Positions 1 to 11,170 of a DNA stretch of 64,000 bases are shown here, piece after piece (within the stretch, counting starts at the first letter, position 1; each line of letters begins with the position of its first letter). Origin of the DNA: Epiperipatus broadwayi (Eukaryota; Onychophora; Udeonychophora; Euonychophora; Peripatidae); NCBI GenBank assembly GCA_028023455.1, contig JAQFVV010000355.1:500001-564000 (forward strand), read 5' to 3'. The notes under the pieces were generated by a model. The model saw only the letters and a program-made list of their open reading frames with translations. It had not been told where the DNA came from and did no database searches. The translations under genes and the position numbers were made by a program.

Positions 1-285
1 TTATTAGATATCAAGAAATATAAATTATTAATAACTTAGTTTGACTTAAAATATTTTATTTTCAAAAATATAATTTTATAGTAGCAGCTAATGTAAATAT
101 GGCCTCAAGCAAATTAAAAAATTCTAGCTTTGATGCAAACAATCTATGATAAGAAAATATAATTTTGCAATAAATATTCAAAAAAATTAAACTTTTAAAA
201 CATCATTTATTAGATATAAGAGAAATAAATAAATATTCATTCATGTTTTTAAAAATAATCATAAACAGGAAATATATTGTTGATT
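1..285. other. AT-rich sequence, nothing recognised
   Basis: No coding potential, RNA gene or structured repeat was seen in this stretch before the tandem array that follows it. Confidence 0.5.
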
Positions 286-860
286 TTATAAACTGAAAAT
301 AATCTTTTTAGAAACGATGACATGTAAAGACTTTTTATTGTTTACATCCTCATTTTTTTAATATTTACAGAAACATATTGTGAACATTTAAAATTTATTT
401 CAGTAGTAAGCAAGAATATCACATGAAGTCAACTTTATCATTATCTGGTAAGTAATAATCATTTTATCATATATTTATAAACTGAAAATAATATTTGTAG
501 AAACGATGACATGTAAAGTCTTTGTTTTGATTGCATCCTCATTTTTTTAATATTTTCAGAAACAAAATGTGAATATTTAAAATTTATTTCAGTAGTAAAC
601 AAGAATATCTAGCACATGAAGTCAAATTTATTATTTTCTGGTAAGTAATAATCATTTTATTATATATTTATAAACTGAAAATAATATTTCTAATAATGAT
701 GATGTGTAAAGTCTTTGTTTTGATTACATCCTCATTTTTTTAATATTTACAGAAACAAAATATGAACATTTAAAACTTATTTCAGTAGTAGACAAAAATA
801 TCTATCAAATAAAGTCAAATTTATTATTTTCTTAAAAGAAATAATCATTTTATCATTTAT
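286..860 (+). repeat. Three-copy ~190-bp tandem repeat
   Basis: Three degenerate copies begin with the block ACTGAAAATAAT at about 292, 481 and 674, giving periods of 189 and 193 bp. Each contains a GATGA(C/T)RTGTAAAG block, a run ending in TTTTTTTAATATTT(A/T)CAG, then ATTTCAGTAGTA. The first two copies end in CTGGTAAGTAAT, which looks like a strong splice donor; the third has lost it. The roughly 45-50 bp between the second AG and the donor is open in one frame in all three copies. Whether these were ever exons cannot be decided from the sequence. Confidence 0.65.
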
Positions 861-1624
861 TTTACATTGATGTATGAGACAAAAAAAAATCAGAAATTCT
901 GAAATGTAAGAGGCATGATGCTGCAATTTGGAAAAGTTAAGTCTATTATTTATAGAGTTTTTATGCTTCAATGTTTATTTCCAATTAAAAAAGTTTTCAC
1001 AAATCTATTAAAAAAATAAAAATTAAAAATATTAGTTTATTTTTAATATTCATTAGGATATTATGTGATGTGATTATTTATAGAGAGAAGTATAAAAATT
1101 TAATAATTGTTTAAATTGTTGGAAATAAAATAACATATTCATCTCTTTATTAATATTTTTATCAGTAATAGTTATATGTTAAATTATTTTCATTTCTAGT
1201 TAAACTGTTAATTGCTTTTTAAAAAATTCAGACTATAGTTTTCCAAATATGTTTAACTGTGTTAATGTAGAACACATTTTGAGTTCTTTGCTAAATTGAG
1301 TTATTAGTAACAGTTAAAAATATTGAAAATATATAAATATAGAGAATTTTAAAAAAACAACACATGAACAATGGAAATAAGCCAATATATAACTATAAAG
1401 AAAATGTCATCATAAAAAACATTCAGACAACATATTTATTATTTTTAAAATAAAATTATATTATGAGAATGAAAAAAAATGTATTAGTGTGAAATCCAAT
1501 ATGTGCTGTATCAAATATTTAATTATATATTATCAAAAAATGTAAATAAAAAAAAATGTACATAAAAAATATGAAAGCATTAAAATTGGGTAAATTTAGA
1601 AAATTTTATGAATATTTATCACAA
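861..1624. other. AT-rich sequence, nothing recognised
   Basis: Only short A or T runs and chance ORFs. No feature could be supported. Confidence 0.5.
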
Positions 1625-1759
1625 ACAATATTCCAGCAATCAAGCGTTGTTAGCTGAGAGGTCATTGCAGCTGCCTTGCAAGCAAGTAGTTGGTTGCAAA
1701 CGGTTGTGGGTTTGCCTCCCAGATGATGCTATGACATATGAAAATACAATATTCCAGCA
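1625..1759 (+). mobile_element. tRNA-derived short SINE (or tRNA retropseudogene) with 14-bp target-site duplication
   Basis: A 107-bp insert (1639-1745) is flanked by the perfect direct repeat ACAATATTCCAGCA at 1625-1638 and 1746-1759. It carries a good RNA polymerase III A-box, TAGCTGAGAGG (1651-1661), and a degenerate B-box, GGTTTGCCTCC (1709-1719), with the canonical TTCGA changed to TTTGC. Between them GCCTTGCAAGCAAG resembles the anticodon arm of a tRNA-Ala(TGC)-like molecule, but about 15 extra bases precede the T-arm. A functional tRNA is excluded by these changes. The long TSD indicates LINE-mediated retroposition. A chance ORF of 90 codons overlaps and is not a gene. Confidence 0.7.
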
Positions 1760-2458
1760 GCCATTTTATTTCTTTGTCAGCACATCTACATATGATTTTG
1801 TTTATAAACCAAATTTTTTTTATCTCAAACACAATGGAAACAGATTTTTTTCTTTATTTTTTTTTTCTATTCAAAAATAAGATAAAATATGCATTTCACA
1901 TCTTCTAAGCATAATTTAAGAGAATTTATACTTTCCTTATTAATAAGTGATAAAATGAAAATTATTAATTTGTAGTTTAAAGAAAAATTCATGAAATGTG
2001 TCATATGTTCAAAGAAATGAATAATCTATTAGGAAAATATTTAAAAGGGAAAAGTGCATTCATACCATAGTTTTCTGTGCTTCAGAAATGGCTAAAATTA
2101 TAAACAGGTTAAAAAGTAATGAATTTATGGATAGAAGATATAGTAAATGATTTTTGAATTTCTGGTAGATATTTTTGTATGATCAAAATTCTAAGATTTG
2201 TAAGAACATCGATATTTCATTGTCTTTTTTTTTTAAAGTTATAATATAATAAGCTATTATTATTTTTATAGTAACTGTGAATGAATGAACCAATATAATG
2301 AATATATAAGTATTGTTCTCTTTATAATTAATAGTAGCATTATTTTTTTACTTTTGTTTGTGTTATAAATAAATATATATACTACGCAGTAAAACTGTAC
2401 CTTTTAGATATATATAAAACTGAAACTGCCTTACACTATATTAGTAATAAATAAATTG
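1760..2458. other. AT-rich sequence, nothing recognised
   Basis: No coding or structural signal was seen between the SINE and the foldback element. Confidence 0.5.
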
Positions 2459-2893
2459 CAAAACCATAAAACAATACAATACTAGATAAAATCCAAAATT
2501 TTACCAAATTCCTTACAAGACCATAGTTTCATCGACTACAAATAGACCTTCTCACGTGAAGATCAAACTAAATGAACAAACATATATATATATATACAAA
2601 TAAGCACCACCTTCCCTTAATATCAAAAGATGTCTTGATTGAAGACATCTTTTGATATTAAGGGAAGATGGTGCTTGAAATGAATTATGGGAAGGTTTAG
2701 ACATTTTTTGATATTAAGGGAAGGTGGTGTTTGAAATGAATTATGGGAAGGTTTGTATGTTTGTATATATATGTTTGTTTCTTTAGTTTTTTTCACTTGA
2801 GAAGGTCTATTTGTAGTAGATGAAACCATGGTCTTGTAAAGATTTTGGTAAAAGTTTGGATTTTATCTAGTATTGTACTGTTTTATGGTTTTG
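2459..2893. mobile_element. Foldback element, family A (copy 1)
   Basis: The left arm from 2459 is the reverse complement of the right arm ending at 2893, with the symmetry centre near 2640. The outer ends read CAAAACCATAAAAC and GTTTTATGGTTTTG. The right arm carries an internal partial duplication of about 55 bp (two copies of TTTTGATATTAAGGGAAG at about 2650 and 2705). No transposase is present. A second copy of the family lies at about 53.1-53.5 kb, so it is dispersed rather than a local inversion. Each arm holds the string GAAACYATGGTC, discussed as a possible hammerhead relic in the findings. The 68-codon minus-strand ORF inside is a by-product of the palindrome. Confidence 0.75.
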
Positions 2894-3244
2894 TATATAT
2901 ATATTATGCATGCAAAGTAAACAATAACTATTTGTAATCAAAGCTTCTAAATAAAGTTTGAGCAATTATTCATTATATATGATATACATTTACATATGAG
3001 ATTAGCTTAGAATAAAATATAGTGCTATTCCACAGTATACATTTTTAGAGATAGTTCACAAGATGCATTCTATATTTAAGAGGAAAAAAAATGAATTTTA
3101 AAAAAAAATAATAATTTCAATGTTAAAGTAAGTTATGAAAAAATAGTCAAAAATAAAATAAATGATACAAAGTGTATATAAAAATGGTATAAAGTTGAAT
3201 ATACACCAACTTAAAATGCAATATATGAAAATAGTTGGCAATTA

Positions 3245-3246
<2 letters not shown>

Positions 3247-3323
<77 letters not shown>
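3247..3323. repeat. (TA)n microsatellite
   Basis: About 38 uninterrupted TA dinucleotides. The overlapping plus-strand ORF, whose Tyr-Ile run comes from the repeat, is not a gene. Confidence 0.95.
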
Positions 3324-3327
<4 letters not shown>

Positions 3328-3344
3328 GCAGTCCACATCTAAAC

Positions 3345-3510
3345 AATGCCAAGTATCTCAATCTGTTTATTACCAATGCAACCTTTTTTTGTTATAATAA
3401 AGGTGGATTCTCACACATTTATCTATGGACTAGTGTGTTTATACAGACACTAAACATTGGCATTTTATTGAATGGGATTGAGATTTATGATTCAAATAAA
3501 TTTAAATAAA
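3345..3510. repeat. Short imperfect inverted repeat between two microsatellites
   Basis: AACAATGCCAAGTATCTCAATC near 3341 is matched in inverse by CATTGGCATTTTATTGAATGGGATTGAGAT near 3455-3484. It may be a decayed MITE or foldback element. Confidence 0.35.
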
Positions 3511-3554
3511 CCTTATTATAACTGTTTTTGAAGTGAGTGATATCTAAATAAACA

Positions 3555-3790
<236 letters not shown>

Positions 3791-3904
3791 TTATTCCTCT
3801 AAAAATATCTACATAAATAAATATTATAAACAGGAACAACTTTCTCCAGACCAGTCCTATCTATGATAAGTTTGAGCAATACAGGTAAATTCCTTTGACT
3901 GTTT

Positions 3905-4890
3905 TCTAGCTTTTGTCTTTATCACTGTTTATATACAAATATGTATATAAAGCAATAATTAGATTACATAATGATACTAGAAAAGTCAACATTGATAAGG
4001 GTTTGAGACAGGGTGACTCCATATCTCCAAAACTTTTTACAGCAGTGCTCCAAAAAATATTTTGTGGATTAAAATGGGAAGCTAAAGGAGTGAAAGTAAA
4101 TGGAGATTATTTAAGTCATTTAGATTTTGCAGATGATGTAGTTGTTTTTGCAAATAATGCCTTAAAGCTGCAGGAAATGTTGCAGGAGTTATCAGATGAA
4201 AGTAGGACTAAAGATAAATGTTAAAAAACTAAAGTAATGTTCAATGGATTTTCTCAAAATATGAAAATAAAGATTGATTATGATGAATTAGAAGAAGTTA
4301 ACAGCCACAAATACCTTGTCAGATTATTAATATAGATGGAAACATAATGGATGAAGTTAATTATAGTATTAAACTTGTTTGGAATGCTTTTGGTAGAAAT
4401 AACTTGATACTAAAAGGAAATATACATATGTGTTTGAAAAGGAAGGTTTTTAATAAATGTGTTTTACCAGTTCTTACTTATGGATCTGAGATTTGGACAC
4501 TTAATAGAAGAGCAATACAGAGACTTCAGACCACTCAAAGAAGTATGGAGAGATGCATGTTAGGAGTAATAAGAAGAGATCAAAAACACAATATATGGGT
4601 AAAAGAACAAACAGGTGTTACTGACCTCATTGAAAAAATTAAAAGATTGAAGTGGAGTTGGGCTGGTCATATTGCTAGAAAATATGATAATAGATGGACA
4701 ATTGAAATCTTAAACTGGATTCCAAGAGATTGTAAAAGATGCAGAAAGAGACTATATGTGAGATTGATGGATGAAATAAGAAAGTGTGCAGGGGTGATAT
4801 GTAGAAGAGAAGCTAAAGATCGTAGAAGATGGATTGAACTTGGAGAGACCTTCCTGCAGTAGATTAATAATGGTTGATAATGATGATGAT
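3905..4890 (+). pseudogene. 5'-truncated non-LTR retrotransposon (LINE family L-A), reverse transcriptase and C-terminus
   Basis: Two ORFs (3913-4224 and 4347-4862) in different frames make one broken pol reading. The first has the RT motifs GLRQGDSISPKLFTAVLQ and FADDVVVFA, the catalytic DD being intact. The second has the thumb and C-terminal region with LTYGSEIWTLNRRAIQRLQ and a LKWSWAGHIARK block. A frameshift or stop separates them near 4224-4346. The element is truncated upstream of RT motif 3 and ends at a short TGATGATGAT tail near 4880-4890. Two other copies of the same family lie at 16325-16506 and 43132-43921. I do not assign the clade firmly; it is an AP-endonuclease LINE type common in invertebrates. 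Confidence 0.85.
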
Positions 4891-4896
4891 ATAAAG

Positions 4897-5364
4897 CAGG
4901 GGTGGCCAACAAGTCGATTGTGATCCACCGGTCGATCGCAAAGCCAATTTTGGACGATCGCGAGGCCAATCTGTCAAGAGCCGTCGGGGTACGAGTGAAA
5001 CAAATTAAGTCAAGATTTTTATTTTTTTTCTTATTTTTGTTTTTGTTCTAATTTTTTTTTTCAATTCTAGATAGGTGAAGACCACTAAGACGTATCATTA
5101 TTGAAAATAATATTTTTAATCTTGACTTAATGTAGTTAATTTGAATTAATAAATATTGTTAATAATTACTCGTTGTTTTAATTCCCCAGGACGTGAGTTT
5201 TTTGACCTGTTAAATAATTATTATTTTTTTTACTGTAGGTAGATATATAAAAATAGTATGTATTTCATACCTCCCTCTACTTAGACTAACTATGAAAACA
5301 AGTCGATCGCAACACATTTTAAAAATAAAAACTAGATCTTATGATCATAAAAGTTGGCCACCTG
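4897..5364. mobile_element. hAT-type MITE (468 bp)
   Basis: The left terminus CAGGGGTGGCCAAC (4897-4910) is the inverse of the right terminus GTTGGCCACCTG (5353-5364), with one mismatch. Sub-terminal CGATCG-rich motifs (GTCGATTG...GGTCGATCGC at the left, AAGTCGATCGCAAC at the right) are typical of hAT ends. No transposase is encoded. It sits right next to the LINE tail. A clear 8-bp TSD was not found. Confidence 0.7.
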
Positions 5365-7795
5365 TGATATGTCTATTACCACATCTCAAAGAACAATTTA
5401 AATCTGATCGGAAAAAACTAATAGAAATTTTATCATCCACAAACAAATTTGAAAGTATTTTATTCAGTTAGCATATTCATAATCAGTCAAGCCATCTATT
5501 TAATAATTTAATCATAAATAGTATCTAACTATTGATGTATGAAAAAAAACTATTGATTAGCAAGAAGTTAAAACAAATAAGGATATATTTAAACTCATAT
5601 CACTAGGTGGTGTAACAAGCCTTTGCCTTAAGTGGAATATTTGAAATATGTTTATCTTTTTACCAATAAACATTATTTTATTTAATGTTTAAAATATATT
5701 TTAAAAAATTGTCTAATGAAATCCATAAGACAAAGTTATAAGTCTATCAAAATTTTAACTGCTAGCAATATAAAAAAAATAATATAATCATCAGTAATAA
5801 AAAAATTTAAAAAACGATACAATTATCGCAGTAAAAAAATAATAAAAGTACCATTAACATTTAATAGGATTCATAAATCTCTAAAAATAAAATTGCAGAA
5901 AATAGTTTAAATAGTAACTTTAAACACCAATTAAATTTTATGTTCATAGTCTTAACTTTGAAGCAATTTAACAAAAGTATGTAGTAATTTTTATTTAAAA
6001 AAGAATCACAATTATTTTAAAATAAAAAGAATTTGAGTAATTCATAAAAATAATTATCGGTAAAAGTTATACATACGTTTGTATGTCCGCACGCGCATAC
6101 CGAAGTGCCTTCAGTAATGTGTTTTAAGTTTTTTGATTTAAGTTAACAATTTATAAAAATTATTTAGGATGTTATTTCTTAACTATCTTTTTAAAATCTA
6201 CCTTTCAAATATGCATATAGATGTAAAATTTAGTTTTCTTGGAAGCTTTTTCTAGGAGATTCTAAAAAAAAAAAGAGTGTGGGTTTTGGGTAGTTCTTAT
6301 AATTGGAAATGGCCGTGAGCGCATACTAAATCAGCATTAAATTTGTTAAGAGATGGTAATTAATGGCTGCCAGCAACAGTAATCAGATGTTATGATTTGT
6401 TCATAGAAATTTATATCTAGTTATCCTATCTTATTTCCATGCAGAGCATTAAGACAACAAAAGACACATCAAAGCTTTTTAGCAACATTTTTCATGTTAA
6501 AAATAATTAAAAGCTTAGTTATTGCTTCTGTAAATTAATGTATCATTAAATTCAATTTATAATTAGAAAATATGATTATAAATATAATTAAAATGTTAAA
6601 AAATTCATTAGAGAAATTACTTAATAAAATTGGTAATCATTTAGTATGCAGTCTGGTATTTTATTACATTCCCGAAGAGTCACTAAACAGCCTCTAAACA
6701 CTACTGAAAATACTAAGTGATAAATTCATTTCATCCTTTTGAAAGAAGTTCTTGTTTTTCAGATTTTGGTTAAAACAGTCAGAGATATAGTGATCATTTC
6801 AATAAATTTGATGTATACTTTTGAATTAAGATGTTGTTTTACAGATTTTGGTTAAAAACAGACAGAAAAAATGATTGCTCCACCCCCCACTAAAATTTCA
6901 AAAAACACTCCACATTTTAATTTCAATCCTTTGTGCTTATGTAAGCATGAAAAGTCTAGCAGATGCTACATCTGAAATTGATGGTAAATCCTAAAAAGTA
7001 AAATTATACAAACCTATGAAATCTAACGCTTGACTTTAAAAAATAGTGATAAATCTTACAAACAAAAAATATGTATTAAGTGAGAAAAATCAAGCAGCCA
7101 CTTGACCTGAAAGTAATAAAAAACTCAAACAAAAAATAATTACACAAACTAACAAATGATTCTTGTCATTCTATCTAACCTGACTTGTCAGTAATATGCT
7201 TATCAAAAAATTGTATAGAAAAGTCTACTCAATTAGTTGGATTATATACTTTTGAGATGGAGCAAAACTCAAAAATGTCAATAAAATGGAAGTCACAACC
7301 ATCAATCTATTACAGACTCTTTTGACTGAATGTATGTTAATCGTGGTTTGATTACTTTTGTTTTCAATTACTTAATAAATCAAAAAAGATTTATTAAAAA
7401 TAGGATAAATAATAAAGCAACCATCCGTTAAATAAATAATATTTACATAAGAAATGTTTACCAATATAAATTGGATTAATCTTATATTCTAGATCTGTTT
7501 AAACTTTGCTTAGTCATAGTTTTAATTTTAAAACATCAGAAAACTCTCCATACAGAGATCATGTGAAGTTTTGATTTTATAGTAAATTTTTAAGAGTGTG
7601 AAACTAATGATAAAATTAGTTTTCGACTTTAGGAATGAATGCTAGCATATGTTTGAGATATAAAGTAATAATAAATAATAATAATAAGTAATAATAGTGA
7701 TCATGTGATGCATAAACATTTTACTTAGGCAGATAAGCACAGGCACAAGTTTTAAGTTTTGTTTCTTCAAGAAAATATTTTGCCATTATCTAATG
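5365..7795. other. AT-rich sequence, no gene seen
   Basis: No supported coding region. A short CpG-bearing patch (ATGTCCGCACGCGCATACCG) at about 6083-6102 stands out from the AT-rich background but is not recognised. The last few hundred bases may belong to the decayed LINE that follows. Confidence 0.4.
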
Positions 7796-7799
7796 TTTG

Positions 7800-8860
7800 A
7801 TTAATATTGAATCATTTTCTTTTTAAGCATGATAATCACAATCTTCTCACTCCTATGAATTCATATTCTGTTAATTAAAAGTCATTCAGTCTCAAATTAT
7901 AATTTTAAAAAAGCTGACTGAAGAATATTAATAAAATTTCATAATCCTTTATTGCTAAGAGACATTCAATAAACTCAAAATAGCAGCATCTATAGGAACA
8001 ATTCCTCCAGTATGCCAAAAGCAATGTATTCCATGTTGGAATAAAACCAAAATTGCACTCTATATTCAATATTTATCTTCCAAAGATTCATAAGTAGTTA
8101 ACAAATGAATTACTTTTTCGGTGCTAATAGAAAAAGTTGGAGAACTTCCATAAAAAAAAGAACTTCACAGGATCTAATTCCTTCCATGAAAACTGAGTGG
8201 GTGTACGAATCATTTCTAGGAAAATTTTCAGATGTATATCAAGCTTTTAAGTCTAAAAAAAATTATCATTAGAACAGAAATCTGATATTTTTATTATGTG
8301 AATCTAATAATTTTCCATTAACTATTTTTAATCAAAAAAGGCCATGTCAAAAGATAACATATTTCTTGAGTTTTAATAAATTTAGGATCTAAAATCAAAG
8401 CATAGTTAAAAAAATAATTTTTCAACATTATTCAATTTATATAAATCTTTAAAAAATGTGGCATAAAACCAAAACTGTACGAACTTTAAAACCACCTAAT
8501 AAACCTAAACTATGAACCAAAAAATTATTTCCCAATAGTAGTATTACATGTTCCTTACAATCCTTTTGATAAAATGATCTTAACAAAATTTATGCCAATA
8601 TTTGATTATTATCTGCCATTAAAATAGGCTTGATTTTGGAAAGACAAAATGATTAAAAATATTTTTTTACCTATTCATACTGAAAAATGTTTTCAAAGTA
8701 AACAAAAAGTGGGTGTTATCTTCATTGATCTGGCATATGCTCATAACTCTAAAAAATTGCCTTTTAGTAAAAATCTCAAATGTTTAAAGTACAGAAAACC
8801 TATTAACTTACTTAGCAAACTATTCAGAAATTTAAAGAGAGTCTTTACATAATATTCATA
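7800..8860 (+). pseudogene. Heavily decayed Jockey/CR1-like LINE, endonuclease-RT linker and RT start
   Basis: Conceptual readings in shifting frames give, in the right order: an endonuclease-end motif like HDNHNLLTP (about 7830); NFKKAD then a stop where the family has Trp (about 7900); ASIGTIPPVCQKQCIPCWN (about 7985-8045), which resembles the IPRG...IPxW block between endonuclease and RT; and FQSKQKVGVIFIDLAYA (about 8690-8740), the RT A-motif region where Jockey elements have F(V/I)DLTAAYDT. Many stops and indels separate these blocks. The 67-codon ORF at 8649-8852 is the only open piece. This is an old relic, and the clade is inferred from a few motifs. Confidence 0.55.
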
Positions 8861-9344
8861 GAAACACAGAATTTTAAAATAGTTTCCTATAGGTATCTGT
8901 TCTTTCACTATTTTAATATAATTGTTAGTGATTTTCCAGAAATAAAACAAAGGAAATATAAAATGTTTATATTTTATTAAAGACTAAGGGTATGATTCTA
9001 ATTTCAAGAAGACGACATGTTTAACATTGTCTTTAAAGAACAAAGAAACATAAAGTGTATGTAACTTTCTGTAACAATGTGCTGAAACATTACTCTACCC
9101 AAAGCTCTTTTCCAATTACTTTGGACCATAGCTTAATTTATTTTTATTTCTAAAAACTTAGATCAAACATAATTCATAGGAACAACTACTTTGAAAAATG
9201 GTAAAAATTTGTGATGATAATAATTTTAAAAAAATATTCTATAGTAGTATCATGTTCTATTTCTGAATATTCTACCTCTTTTACATTAAAATATTCATGT
9301 TAAAATTATCAATACACATTTAAATATTATCATAAGCACTGGTG
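8861..9344. other. AT-rich sequence, nothing recognised
   Basis: No coding or structural signal. Confidence 0.5.
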
Positions 9345-9590
9345 CAAGTAGTTAAGCACAATTGTGGGAAATATACACATGGATGGTAAAGATTCTCTTC
9401 ACATGATCACCATTTCATATGCTTACACAAGCAGTTTATAACCCAAGATAGAAAATAATCTGGGTATATTGGATTAATAGACACTAGATGTGGATTTATG
9501 CACAAACCTTCAAGCATTCATTGATTATTAAGACTTTTATTCCACACTCTTATATGGAGAGTTTGCTAGAAAAATCATACATTTAAATAT
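9345..9590 (+). mobile_element. Palindromic repeat family B, partial copy
   Basis: It shares with the better copies the blocks CACATGATCACCATTTC (9399-9415), GGTATATTGGATTAATAGACACTAGATG (about 9463-9490), GCACAAACCTTC and TATGGAGAGTTT. Only the 3' half of the hammerhead-like sequence found in the other copies is left here (GATAGAAAATAATCTGGG and TTGGAT, 9448-9474). Boundaries are unclear. Confidence 0.6.
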
Positions 9591-9614
9591 AGAATAAGGG
9601 AATTGGGAAAATAA

Positions 9615-10590
9615 AAAAATATGGACCACATTTATATCTCACAATGTATGTATGGTGGTCAGAAGGAAATTAAACATGCTTTGGTAGAGTATAAAGTATG
9701 TGATAAGGTTTTCCATCTGAAGTGCTTAAATAAGACTAGAAAGAATATAAAAGGTGTATGGTTATGTAGATTATATATAAATGTGATAAAAGAAGTAAAA
9801 ATGGATTTTAAGTGAAGATAATTTAAAAATAAAATCAGGAGAAATGGAGGAAAATGTAGATAAGGATGATGATAAAATGGAATGTATATTTAATAAAGTG
9901 ACAGGAGACATAGATAACAAAATAAGTAGTGCAATGGGGATAGGTGGCGATGAGTAAATAGGATACAGGAAAAGGTAAAGGATGTAGAAGTAAATTAAAA
10001 TCTTTAGATATGAAACCTGAACATATAAAGGAATTAATGAATAGAAATGATAAGGAAGAAATAGATAAGGGAAGTTCAGAAGGTTGAGAATAATGTTACA
10101 GATCAATTAAGGAAAGTAAACCATGAAAAAGTCTTGATAGGGGATTCACTAATTAGAGGATTTGGAGATGTAATTGCAACATAAAATAGAAATAGATATG
10201 TAAGAGTAGGTTTATCTGAACTAAAATTAGGGATGTTACAGATAAATAAACAAGGAAGTAGAGATGTTTATATTATGTGGGGACAAATAATTTGTTAGAG
10301 CTATTGGAGAGAGTAAAGAATAAGTAAAAATAATTGATTAATAGTTTGAACAAGGTTAAAGGAAGAGTATGAATAGTTGGATTGCTATCAAGATTTGACA
10401 ATTGGTATATAGTAGATAGTGCATCTTCTATAAATGAGAGATTGAAAAAATTATGTGACAGAATAATGTTATGTTTGAGAATGTGTGGGATTTTTTTATT
10501 AGTAAGAGGGAGCTATACAGTAAAGATGGATTGCATTTAGCAAAACAAAGAAGTAAAGCACTGGGGTTTGATTTATGAAAAATATTATGG
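9615..10590 (+). pseudogene. LINE ORF1 relic: PHD-type zinc finger plus SGNH-esterase-like domain
   Basis: The first open piece (9621-9815) has Cys/His spacing close to a PHD finger: a CxxC-like pair, FHLKCLNK, and WLC. After a charged, coiled-coil-like stretch, broken frames give VLIGDSLIRGFGDVI (about 10135-10180), the block-I GDS motif of SGNH hydrolases. Then come DVYIMWG with a NNL-like block at about 10265-10295, and a terminal DGLHLA-like block near 10530. PHD finger plus esterase in ORF1 is the arrangement known for CR1-type LINEs. Several frameshifts and stops make it non-functional. The endonuclease of the same element follows directly. Confidence 0.6.
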
Positions 10591-10799
10591 TTCGGAAACT
10601 TATAAAGGGGGGCAGGCTTATAAATTACAGTATTATCAAAAGGGATGATTAAGGATAGACAGGATGTAAAAAGTAAACAAAAGATAGCTGATCCAGATAT
10701 AAATGTAGATGTGGAGACAAAATGAGACTGTCAAAATAATAATAAACAAACTAATTACAAATATAATAGAGAAGAAAGAGTCAAAGAATTTATAAAATG

Positions 10800-11170
10800 A
10801 TAATAAGAAAAAAAATTATAAAATTGGATATTTGAATATGCAAGGTGGTAGGACAAAATTGGTTGGAATTAAACAAAGCAGTTAAAAATGAAGGGCTTGA
10901 GGTATTAGCAGTAGTGGAAACACATCTAAGAGAAGAAAAAAACCTACATTGAAAATGTGATATGGCAGGGTATAAATAAAAAAAAGGGGGTGGTATAGGA
11001 ATTATGTCAAAAATATGTATACTGTAAAGTGTCCAGAACATTGTTTGAGATAATGATATGAAGACCTAAATGGATGGTAGCTATAGTGTATATGGCCACT
11101 GGAAATGGTCAAACTATAATGGAGTGGAACAGACCTTACCTTGATGTTTTTATAGAACATTTTACTATAT
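10800..11170 (+). pseudogene. LINE ORF2 start: AP-endonuclease N-terminal relic
   Basis: Shifted frames give KIGYLNMQGGRTK, then EGLEVLAVVETHLREEK (about 10890-10940) and a GGGIGIMSK block (about 10985-11010). These match the first catalytic blocks of an AP endonuclease: the N-terminal xNxxG block, the metal-binding Glu in ETHL, and the GGxGI block. The remainder of ORF2 is missing, so this is a 5' portion. That is unusual for a LINE, which is normally lost from the 5' end. The related-looking 3' end at 24.8-25.8 kb may be another fragment of the same family. Confidence 0.6.

Noticed and set aside
1651-1719. A functional tRNA-Ala gene
   Set aside because: The B-box is degenerate, extra bases precede the T-arm, and the segment sits between target-site duplications.
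1608-1880. 90-codon ORF
   Set aside because: It runs through the tRNA-like SINE and adjoining T-rich sequence; not a gene.
3162-3509. 115-codon ORF with a Tyr-Ile run
   Set aside because: Produced by the (TA)n repeat, with no similarity outside it.
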